Source of the DNA: Pseudomonas sp.
GTDB taxonomy: Bacteria > Pseudomonadota > Gammaproteobacteria > Pseudomonadales > Pseudomonadaceae
Assembly: GCA_003525045.1 (NCBI GenBank)
Contig: DQGF01000048.1
Location: 12,530-21,818 of the forward strand
DNA length: 9,289 nucleotides
Direction of reading: 5' to 3'
Part shown: piece by piece, positions 1 through 5,404 of the stretch
How positions within the stretch are numbered: the stretch's first letter is position 1
How the letters are laid out: the number at the start of each line of letters is the position of its first letter
Notes under the pieces: model-generated
Databases searched by the model: none
What the model saw: the letters and a program-made list of their open reading frames with translations, nothing else
What the model was told of the DNA's origin: nothing
Translations under genes and position numbers: made by a program

Positions 1-1001
1 CTCGGTTCGAGCAGGGAAATCGCCGAACTCCAGGCGGCAATCGCCACCAGCACGAAGAACACTACGCCCATCAGCTGGCCGAAAGCTACGTTACCAAAGG
101 CAAATGGCAGGCTGACGAACATCAGGCCCGGGCCTTCGCTCGGGTTCAGACCCGCGGCAAACACAATCGGAAACAATGCCAAACCAGCGACCAGGGACAC
201 GAACGTATCCAGCAGCGCGACGCCGACGATGGTGCCGGAAATCGACGAGTGCTTGGGCATATAAGCGCCATAGATCATGATCGAACCCACCCCCACGCTC
301 AGGGAAAAGAACGCGTGCCCCATGGCCGGCAGCAAGCCGTCGAGTACTTTTTCCGGGTGGAAGTCGAACATGAAATGCACGCCTTCCATGAAATGGCCGG
401 TGGTCATGCTGTAGCCGAGCAACACCAGAATCATCACGAACAGCAGCGGCATCATGATCCGCAGGCTGCGTTCAAGGCCGGCGACCACGCCCTTGGCGAT
501 CACTACGGCGGACAGCAGCATGAAAATCGTGTGCCAAAGTGTCAGACGCCATGGATCGGCGATCACATTGCCGAAATATGCGCCAACCTGGTCTGCCGTC
601 ACCCCCTGAAAATCACCGCGCCCCATGTCGATGATGTAATCCAGCGACCAGCCGCCGACGACGCTATAGAACGACAGGATCAGTAGCGCCGTGATCATCC
701 CGGCGAATGCACCCCAGGACCACTTCGCCGAATGCCCCGCCTCCAGCGCCAATACCTTCAAGGCGTTGGCCGGGCTCTGCCGGGCGCGACGGCCGATCAG
801 GGTTTCCGCCAGCATGACCGGTACACCGATCAGTGCGATACAGGCCAGGAACATCAGCACAAAGGCGCCACCGCCATAGACGCCGACCATGTACGGGAAT
901 TTCCAGATACTACCCAGGCCCACGGCCGAACCGGTCGCGGCGAGTATGAAGACCCAGCGGCTAGCCCAACTGCCGTGGACAGAAACCTTGTCTGTCGACA
1001 T
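1..1001 (-). CDS. NSS-family sodium-dependent transporter, N-terminal part (runs off left edge)
   Basis: This is an inner-membrane Na+-coupled symporter of the neurotransmitter:sodium symporter (LeuT/SNF) family, probably for an amino acid or related small solute; the substrate cannot be told. 333 codons are visible and the 3' end lies outside the window (bacterial members are usually about 440-510 residues). The TM1 signature GSAVGLGSIWKFPY is at residues 24-37, followed by the GGGAF turn at 43-47. Hydrophobic helices lie near 15-37, 44-68, 97-122, 155-173, 182-199, 226-247, 256-282 and 308-330. By gapless alignment to LeuT from memory, the aromatic gate is kept (Y112 for Y108, F232 for F253). 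The Na1-site residues N27 and N286 correspond here to S31 and D265, and LeuT E290 corresponds to S269. The ATG at 1001 gives the usual short N-tail, but no clear Shine-Dalgarno precedes it; an in-frame GTG lies three codons upstream (1010). It is divergent from smpB. Confidence 0.93.
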   Translation of the reverse strand, partial: MSTDKVSVHGSWASRWVFILAATGSAVGLGSIWKFPYMVGVYGGGAFVLMFLACIALIGVPVMLAETLIGRRARQSPANALKVLALEAGHSAKWSWGAFAGMITALLILSFYSVVGGWSLDYIIDMGRGDFQGVTADQVGAYFGNVIADPWRLTLWHTIFMLLSAVVIAKGVVAGLERSLRIMMPLLFVMILVLLGYSMTTGHFMEGVHFMFDFHPEKVLDGLLPAMGHAFFSLSVGVGSIMIYGAYMPKHSSISGTIVGVALLDTFVSLVAGLALFPIVFAAGLNPSEGPGLMFVSLPFAFGNVAFGQLMGVVFFVLVAIAAWSSAISLLEP

Positions 1002-1036
1002 CGTTATCACGCCCAAGCGTTCAAAAAAGAGGCCGC

Positions 1037-1065
1037 ATTGTCCGGGATTCAATCAACCTGCTCAA
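1037..1065 (-). promoter_or_regulatory. Possible sigma-70 promoter for the NSS transporter
   Basis: On the minus strand TTGAGC (1065-1060) is separated by 17 bases from GACAAT (1042-1037), each matching the sigma-70 consensus at 4 of 6 positions. Transcription would start near 1030, leaving a leader of roughly 29 bases before the ATG at 1001. The assignment rests on pattern and position only. Confidence 0.35.
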
Positions 1066-1081
1066 GCACGTAGCGATACCG

Positions 1082-1110
1082 TAGCCGACTAGCTTGTAAC
1101 TCCCTATAAT
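1082..1110 (+). promoter_or_regulatory. smpB promoter with consensus -10 box abutting the start codon
   Basis: TATAAT at 1105-1110 is a perfect -10 hexamer followed by a GC-rich stretch (GCCGCCCC). A -35 at 17-base spacing (TAGCCG, 1082-1087) is poor, with 3 of 6 matches. The upstream gene is divergent, so smpB must have its own promoter in this 118-base gap, and this is the only strong -10 candidate. The last base of the -10 lies only 9 bases before the smpB ATG, so transcription would start at or within a few bases of the start codon. Confidence 0.6.
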
Positions 1111-1119
1111 GCCGCCCCT

Positions 1120-1602
1120 ATGGCTAAACAGAAGAAACACCCAACAGGGACCATCGCGCAAAATAAAAAGGCGCGACACGATTACTTCATCGAGCACAAG
1201 TTCGAGGCTGGTCTGGTCCTGGCCGGCTGGGAAGTAAAAAGTCTGCGGGCAAGCAAGCTGCAACTGGTTGACAGTTATGTGCTGCTCAAGGATGGCGAAG
1301 CCTGGCTGCTCGGCAGCCATATTACGCCGCTGATGACCGCCAGCACCCACGTCATCGCTGATCCGACCCGCACCCGAAAATTGCTGCTCAACCGACGCGA
1401 GCTGGAAAAGCTGGCCTCTGCCGTGCAGCAAAAAGGTTACGCCTGCGTATGCCTGTCCTGGTACTGGAGCAAGCACATGGTCAAGTGCGAGATCGCTCTG
1501 GGCAAGGGCAAGAAGGAATACGACAAGCGTGATACCGAACGCGAACGCGATGCTGGTCGCGAGTTGCAGCGCGCGGTGCGCAACAAGGGCAAGGAAGATT
1601 AA
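1120..1602 (+). CDS. smpB: SsrA (tmRNA)-binding protein SmpB
   Basis: SmpB binds the tRNA-like domain of tmRNA and places it in the A site of stalled ribosomes, so the nascent chain is tagged for degradation and the ribosome recycled; it acts in the cytoplasm. The 160 residues match the usual family length. Recognisable features are the N-terminal [20 protein letters not shown] segment (12-31), GWEVKSLR (36-43), the [10 protein letters not shown] motif (128-137), and a basic, probably disordered tail (138-160) that in known SmpB enters the mRNA channel. The start is fixed: an in-frame TAG at 1090-1092 with no ATG, GTG or TTG in between, and the next in-frame Met is residue 72. No Shine-Dalgarno is visible upstream. 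The gene is divergent from the NSS transporter and converges on lldR. The ssrA RNA gene is not in the window. Confidence 0.98.
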   Translation: MAKQKKHPTGTIAQNKKARHDYFIEHKFEAGLVLAGWEVKSLRASKLQLVDSYVLLKDGEAWLLGSHITPLMTASTHVIADPTRTRKLLLNRRELEKLASAVQQKGYACVCLSWYWSKHMVKCEIALGKGKKEYDKRDTERERDAGRELQRAVRNKGKED

Positions 1603-1621
1603 TTCTTTGCCTTGAGGTCCC

Positions 1622-1685
1622 TTCGCGGGCAAGCCTCGCTCCTACTGGGTTGCGTAAACCTGTAGGAGCGAGGCTTGCCCGCGAA
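1622..1685. repeat. Inverted REP pair (REPIN-like) between smpB and lldR
   Basis: Two 24-base arms, 1622-1645 and 1662-1685, are perfect reverse complements around a 16-base spacer (1646-1661). Each contains the pseudomonad REP core GTAGGAGCGAGGCTTGCCC, which has its own imperfect inner palindrome (GCGAG...CCCGC). Such inverted pairs are dispersed in many copies in fluorescent pseudomonads and are thought to be mobilised by RAYT transposases, none of which is encoded here. Lying between convergent genes, the long hairpin could also help end or stabilise both transcripts, although no U-tract follows on either strand. That role is an inference. Confidence 0.9.
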
Positions 1686-1708
1686 TGTTGCACCGCGAAT
1701 CTATCTGA

Positions 1709-2476
1709 CTACAGTCCCTTGCGCCGCTCCGCCCGAGCCATGCGCTGCACTTCCTGACGCACCTCTTCCAACACTTCCTGCACATACAAGATATGTCGGC
1801 TGGAGACTTCCCGCGCCTGCTCCGCCCTGCCTTCGATAATCGCCAGGAACAACTCCCGATGCTGCGAAATCAGCATGTCGCGGGTTTCGGTACGCTGCTT
1901 GTACATCCCGCCGATGTTGGTCACCACGTTGCGCTTGAGCAAATCGAACAGCCCACGAATAGTGTGCAGCAACACCGCGTTGTGACTGGCTTCGGCGATC
2001 GCCAGGTGGAATTTTGCGTCTGCTGCACCCTCTTCCGCACGGCTCACATCATCGTGACGCGTGTAGCAGTCCTGCAATTCGTTGAACGCCGTGGTCAGCC
2101 GCTCGCGATCAACATCCGTAGCACGCAACGCCGCGTAATAGGCGCAGGACGCCTCCAGGGTGTGACGAAATTCCAGCAGGTCGCGCTGCGCTTCCGGGTT
2201 GCTTTCCAACAGATGCAGCAGCGGATCGCTGAACGTCGACCCCAGCGACTCCACCACATAGTTGCCGCCACCCTGGCGACTGACCAGCAAGCCCTTGGCC
2301 GCCAGTTTCTGGATCGCCTCACGCAACGAAGGGCGTGAAACGCCGAACTGCTCGGCCAACGTACGTTCGGCCGGCAAGCGCTCGCCCGCCTTCAGCGTGC
2401 CCTCGAGGATCATGCCCTCGAGCTGCTCGACAATATCGTCAGACAAACGGCGCTGACGAATCTGATCAAACCCCAT
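1709..2476 (-). CDS. lldR: FadR/GntR-family lactate-responsive repressor LldR
   Basis: This is a DNA-binding transcriptional regulator expected to repress the divergent lactate operon until lactate binds. The 255 residues fit the FadR subfamily of GntR proteins. An N-terminal winged helix-turn-helix spans about residues 8-75, with the recognition segment in LAEQFGVSRPSLREAIQKLA (40-59) and a wing at SRQGGGNYV (66-74). An all-helical FCD ligand domain spans about 95-240. D153, H157, H206 and H228 sit where FCD regulators bind a metal ion that helps hold a carboxylate ligand; the assignment is by pattern. The ATG at 2476 is preceded by GGAG (complement of 2486-2489) at 9-base spacing. The lldR name rests on the FadR-type protein next to lldP and on a matching TGGTnnnACCA operator (2670-2686). 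A paralogue such as PdhR or GlcC is less likely in this context. Confidence 0.92.
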   Translation of the reverse strand: MGFDQIRQRRLSDDIVEQLEGMILEGTLKAGERLPAERTLAEQFGVSRPSLREAIQKLAAKGLLVSRQGGGNYVVESLGSTFSDPLLHLLESNPEAQRDLLEFRHTLEASCAYYAALRATDVDRERLTTAFNELQDCYTRHDDVSRAEEGAADAKFHLAIAEASHNAVLLHTIRGLFDLLKRNVVTNIGGMYKQRTETRDMLISQHRELFLAIIEGRAEQAREVSSRHILYVQEVLEEVRQEVQRMARAERRKGL

Positions 2477-2494
2477 AACTCACTTCTCCACGAT

Positions 2495-2511
2495 CCCGGC
2501 AGCTCGCCGGG
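2495..2511 (-). promoter_or_regulatory. GC hairpin in the lldR leader
   Basis: CCCGGC (2495-2500) and GCCGGG (2506-2511) form a perfect 6-bp all-GC stem with a 5-base loop. In the lldR mRNA it would end about 5 bases before the GGAG ribosome-binding site. A second, weaker inverted repeat, CTGGCT/AGCCAG (2521-2526 and 2538-2543), lies just upstream in the same leader. No convincing lldR -10/-35 pair was found between here and the operator. Any regulatory effect is an inference. Confidence 0.35.
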
Positions 2512-2622
2512 CCCTCTATTCTGGCTTATCAGCACTGAGCCAGCACCCTATCAGATTGCATTGAATCGACCGCATCAATGACCTCGGCACCGCGTATTCG
2601 ACAAAAGTTTTAGCGCGGCAAA

Positions 2623-2652
2623 TTGACACGCCGCCTACAAGGCTTTTACCCT
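2623..2652 (+). promoter_or_regulatory. Probable sigma-70 promoter of the lldP-lut operon
   Basis: A perfect TTGACA (2623-2628) is followed after 18 bases by TACCCT (2647-2652), which keeps the three most conserved -10 positions (T1, A2, T6). Transcription would begin near 2659, about 80 bases before lldP. The start point is about 10 bases upstream of the operator palindrome, so bound LldR would block clearance or elongation. The -10 is weak, as expected for a regulated promoter. Confidence 0.55.
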
Positions 2653-2669
2653 AGCCAACAGCGATTGTA

Positions 2670-2686
2670 AATTGGTATTACCAATT
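2670..2686. promoter_or_regulatory. LldR operator palindrome
   Basis: AATTGGTATTACCAATT is a perfect inverted repeat of 8-base arms around a central T. It contains TGGTATTACCA, which fits the TGGTnnnACCA core recognised by FadR-type regulators, and it resembles the AATTGG...CCAATT operators described for LldR. It is the only perfect FadR-type palindrome noticed in the 262-base lldR-lldP gap, lies just downstream of the putative lldP start point, and is 53 bases before the lldP ATG. Confidence 0.85.
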
Positions 2687-2724
2687 AACCAAGAACGCTG
2701 ACCAGTGCCTGACCAACAACAATT

Positions 2725-2736
2725 AGGGGCCACCCC
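2725..2736 (+). promoter_or_regulatory. lldP ribosome-binding site inside a small G:C hairpin
   Basis: AGGGG (2725-2729) is the only purine-rich Shine-Dalgarno candidate, 9 bases before the lldP ATG at 2739. The four Gs (2726-2729) can pair with CCCC (2733-2736) across a CCA loop, which would hide the ribosome-binding site. The stem is short, so its effect is uncertain. Confidence 0.45.
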
Positions 2737-2738
2737 AT

Positions 2739-4433
2739 ATGCAAACCTGGCAACAGCTCTATAGTCCGCTCGGCAGCCTGGGCCTGTCCGCCCTCGCGGC
2801 TGTCATCCCCATCGTGTTTTTCTTCCTGGCCTTGGCCGTGTTTCGCCTCAAGGGCCATGTGGCTGGCAGTATCACGCTGGCCTTGTCCATCGCAGTGGCT
2901 ATCATCGCGTTCCAGATGCCGGTCGATATGGCCTTCGCGGCGGCCGGCTACGGCTTTGCCTATGGCCTGTGGCCGATTGCCTGGATCATCGTCGCGGCCG
3001 TGTTCCTCTACAAGCTGACGGTCAAGAGCGGGCAGTTCGAAGTAATTCGCAGCTCAGTGCTGTCGATTACCGATGACCAGCGCCTGCAAGTGCTGTTGAT
3101 CGGTTTTTGCTTCGGTGCGTTCCTTGAAGGTGCCGCCGGTTTCGGTGCGCCGGTGGCGATTACCGCTGCACTGCTCGTGGGGCTGGGCTTCAACCCGTTG
3201 TACGCCGCAGGCCTGTGCCTGATCGCCAACACTGCACCGGTAGCCTTCGGCGCCTTGGGAATCCCGATCATCGTTGCCGGGCAAGTCACCGGCATCGACG
3301 CGTTCAAGATTGGCGCCATGACCGGCCGTCAATTGCCGCTGCTGTCGCTGTTCGTGCCGTTCTGGCTGGTATTCATGATGGATGGCCTGCGCGGCGTGCG
3401 GGAAACCTGGCCAGCAGCACTGGTCGCTGGCTTGAGCTTTGCCGTCACCCAGTACTTCACCTCGAACTTCATCGGCCCGGAACTGCCGGACATCACCTCG
3501 GCCCTGGCCAGCCTGATTTCCTTGACGCTGTTCCTGAAAGTCTGGCAGCCAAAGCGCGCCGCAGGCCAACACATCGTCGGTGCTGTCTCGGCTTCCGTGG
3601 TCAGCGCCAGCGCTGGCGGTTTCGGTCAGCCGCGCAGCACCGTGGCGTCGCCCTACAGCCTCGGTGAAATTTTCAAAGCCTGGTCGCCGTTCCTGATCCT
3701 CACCGTGCTGGTCACCATCTGGACCTTGAAACCGTTCAAGGCAATGTTCGCCGCCGGCGGTTCGATGTACAGCTGGGTGTTCAACTTCGCGATCCCGCAC
3801 CTGGATCAAATGGTGATCAAGGTCGCACCGATCGTGACCGCTCCGACCGCCATTCCAGCGGTATTCAAACTCGACCCGATTTCCGCGACCGGCACGGCGA
3901 TTTTCTTCTCCGCGCTGATCTCGATGCTGGTGTTGAAGATCAATATCAAAACTGGTCTTACCACTTTGCGAGAGACCTTCTACGAGCTGCGCTGGCCGAT
4001 TCTGTCCATCGGCATGGTGTTGGCGTTCGCCTTCGTCACCAACTACTCCGGCATGTCTTCGACCATGGCGTTGGTATTGGCAGGCACCGGCGCGGCATTC
4101 CCGTTCTTCTCGCCGTTCCTCGGCTGGCTGGGCGTGTTCCTGACCGGTTCCGATACGTCGTCCAACGCGCTGTTCAGTTCGTTGCAAGCGACCACCGCGC
4201 ACCAGATCGGTGTGAACGATGTGTTGCTGGTGGCGGCAAACACCAGCGGCGGCGTGACCGGCAAGATGATCTCGCCCCAATCGATCGCCGTGGCCTGCGC
4301 CGCGACCGGCCTGGTGGGCAAGGAATCGGATCTGTTCCGCTTCACCCTCAAGCACAGCCTGTTCTTTGCAACGATCGTCGGCCTGATCACGTTGGCTCAG
4401 GCCTACTGGTTCACCGGCATGCTGGTGCACTAA
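2739..4433 (+). CDS. lldP: L-lactate permease LldP
   Basis: This is an inner-membrane lactate:H+ symporter of the LctP family (TC 2.A.14), which typically takes up L- and D-lactate and also glycolate. At 564 residues it has the usual length for the family. It is very hydrophobic throughout, with about a dozen or more helices; clear ones include about 15-35, 43-60, 73-91, 115-133, 137-150, 200-214, 315-330, 385-400, 420-434, 442-470 and 540-556. Family-type conserved stretches are [12 protein letters not shown] (130-141), [14 protein letters not shown] (164-177), [12 protein letters not shown] (468-479) and [16 protein letters not shown] (504-519). It is the first gene of the operon controlled by the LldR palindrome upstream, and is followed by a 146-base gap with two hairpins before lutA. 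In other pseudomonads lldD often follows here; it is absent. The ATG at 2739 is the first start compatible with the TM1 segment and the AGGGG site. Confidence 0.97.
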   Translation: MQTWQQLYSPLGSLGLSALAAVIPIVFFFLALAVFRLKGHVAGSITLALSIAVAIIAFQMPVDMAFAAAGYGFAYGLWPIAWIIVAAVFLYKLTVKSGQFEVIRSSVLSITDDQRLQVLLIGFCFGAFLEGAAGFGAPVAITAALLVGLGFNPLYAAGLCLIANTAPVAFGALGIPIIVAGQVTGIDAFKIGAMTGRQLPLLSLFVPFWLVFMMDGLRGVRETWPAALVAGLSFAVTQYFTSNFIGPELPDITSALASLISLTLFLKVWQPKRAAGQHIVGAVSASVVSASAGGFGQPRSTVASPYSLGEIFKAWSPFLILTVLVTIWTLKPFKAMFAAGGSMYSWVFNFAIPHLDQMVIKVAPIVTAPTAIPAVFKLDPISATGTAIFFSALISMLVLKINIKTGLTTLRETFYELRWPILSIGMVLAFAFVTNYSGMSSTMALVLAGTGAAFPFFSPFLGWLGVFLTGSDTSSNALFSSLQATTAHQIGVNDVLLVAANTSGGVTGKMISPQSIAVACAATGLVGKESDLFRFTLKHSLFFATIVGLITLAQAYWFTGMLVH

Positions 4434-4443
4434 GTACGACAAG

Positions 4444-4484
4444 AAAAAAAGCAAAAACCGACGCCGGACCACGATTCCGGCGTC
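4444..4484 (-). terminator. Intrinsic terminator oriented on the minus strand
   Basis: GACGCCGGA (4460-4468) and TCCGGCGTC (4476-4484) form a perfect 9-bp stem with a 7-base loop. On the plus strand the stem is preceded by A-tracts (4444-4450, 4453-4457) and followed by AGCTATTC, so it does not make a plus-strand terminator. Read on the minus strand, the same hairpin is followed by GG, five Us, GC and seven Us, a good Rho-independent terminator. No annotated minus-strand gene ends here. In the plus direction it may only stabilise the 3' end of a processed lldP message. Confidence 0.7.
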
Positions 4485-4507
4485 AGCTATTCACTACCCG
4501 GTCTGCA

Positions 4508-4545
4508 AGGCTGCTGAAAGCTTCCTTCTCTATATTCAGCAGCCT
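4508..4545 (+). promoter_or_regulatory. 11-bp hairpin between lldP and lutA
   Basis: AGGCTGCTGAA (4508-4518) and TTCAGCAGCCT (4535-4545) are perfect reverse complements around a 16-base pyrimidine-rich loop (4519-4534). No U-tract follows on either side, so it is not an intrinsic terminator by itself. In the operon mRNA it lies about 20 bases upstream of the lutA ribosome-binding site and could be a processing or stability element that sets the ratio of permease to Lut proteins. UCUCU in its loop (4527-4531) is complementary to AGAGA (4567-4571) in the lutA Shine-Dalgarno region. Function is an inference. Confidence 0.6.
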
Positions 4546-4579
4546 CAGCGGACGGATAATCGGCCGAGAGACACGCCTG

Positions 4580-5404
4580 ATGAGCGAGCTTTTTTATAAC
4601 GCCGTGCCGAACGCGACCCGCGTCGCCCCGCCACTGCCCGAGCCTCGGCAATACCCCAGCGAGAAACCGTCACGGGTCTACCTGTTCGGGACCTGCGTCG
4701 TGGATTTGTTCTACCCGGAAGCCGGGATGGACGCGATCCACCTGTTGGAACGCGAGGGCATCCGTGTCGAATACCCGCAAGGGCAAAGCTGCTGCGGACA
4801 ACCGGCCTACACCTCGGGTTACACCGAGCAGGCCCGGACCGTGGCGCGCTCGCAACTGGCGTTGTTTGCCGGAAATTATCCGGTGGTGGTGCCGTCGGGT
4901 TCTTGCGCGGGCATGTTGCGCGAACATTACGCTGACTTGTTCAAGGACGAGCCGCAAACGTTGAAACAGGTTCAGGCCCTGGCGGCCCGGACCTATGAGT
5001 TGGCCGAGTTTCTGCTGTTTGTCTGCAAGGTGCAGCTCAAGGACAGCGGCGAACCGGTCAAAGTGGCGTTGCACACATCGTGCTCGGCGCGGCGCGAGAT
5101 GAACACCCACTTGCACGGCCGCGAGCTGTTGGCGCAGCTGGGTAATGTTGAGCGAGTCGATCACAGCCACGAAAGTGAATGCTGTGGCTTCGGTGGGACT
5201 TTCAGCGTCCGTATGCCAGACATTTCCGGCGCGATGGTAGCTGACAAGACCCGGTCGTTGAAGGAATCCGGCGCGCACCAGGTACTCAGTGCCGACTGCG
5301 GTTGCCTGATGAACATCAACGGCTCGCTGGAGAAACAGAAGGAAGCGTTGCGCGGCCAACATCTGGCCAGTTTTCTCTGGCAGCGCACCGGAGGTGTTCA
5401 ATGA
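4580..5404 (+). CDS. lutA: L-lactate oxidation complex subunit LutA (LldE), CCG-domain protein
   Basis: LutA is one of three subunits (LutABC, also called LldEFG) that oxidise L-lactate to pyruvate. It carries two cysteine-rich CCG domains of the kind found in heterodisulfide reductase HdrB and glycolate oxidase GlcF, which bind an Fe-S cluster. Domain 1 has C39 (FGTC), C71-C72 in SCCGQP and C109. Domain 2 has C168 (HTSC), C201-C202 in ECCGFGGTF and C240 in DCGC. The 274 residues are longer than the roughly 240 of Bacillus LutA because of an N-terminal extension of about 30 residues rich in Pro (VAPPLPEPRQYPSEKP, 15-30). The ATG at 4580 follows GAGAG (4566-4570) at 9 bases. An internal start at M50 would remove C39 and the domain start, so it is rejected. 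The stop overlaps lutB by four bases (ATGA), implying coupled translation. It sits directly after lldP in place of lldD. Confidence 0.95.
   Translation: MSELFYNAVPNATRVAPPLPEPRQYPSEKPSRVYLFGTCVVDLFYPEAGMDAIHLLEREGIRVEYPQGQSCCGQPAYTSGYTEQARTVARSQLALFAGNYPVVVPSGSCAGMLREHYADLFKDEPQTLKQVQALAARTYELAEFLLFVCKVQLKDSGEPVKVALHTSCSARREMNTHLHGRELLAQLGNVERVDHSHESECCGFGGTFSVRMPDISGAMVADKTRSLKESGAHQVLSADCGCLMNINGSLEKQKEALRGQHLASFLWQRTGGVQ

Noticed and set aside
249..686. Plus-strand open frame of 145 codons
   Set aside because: It is antisense to the NSS transporter, and its His- and Gln-rich composition is typical of a shadow frame.
1021..1632. Minus-strand open frame of 203 codons opposite smpB
   Set aside because: smpB is unmistakable on the plus strand, and the antisense frame has no family features.
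1679..1700. Short direct repeat CCGCGAAT (1679-1686 and 1693-1700)
   Set aside because: At eight bases, beside a REP arm, it is too short to support an insertion duplication or attachment site.
3054..4472. Long minus-strand open frame (472 codons) opposite lldP
   Set aside because: It is the antisense shadow of a GC-rich coding gene: its translation is rich in Gln, Arg, Gly and His with no domain pattern, while lldP shows clear family motifs and hydrophobic helices.
4460..4484. Plus-strand terminator ending the transcript after lldP
   Set aside because: The stem is good, but on the plus strand it is followed by AGCTATTCAC, not a U-tract; the U-tracts are on the minus strand only.
5302..5400. 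N-terminal extension of lutB from an upstream ATG
   Set aside because: It would overlap lutA by about 100 bases with no ribosome-binding site; the ATG at 5401 has GGAGG at six bases and the ATGA coupling seen at the other junction.
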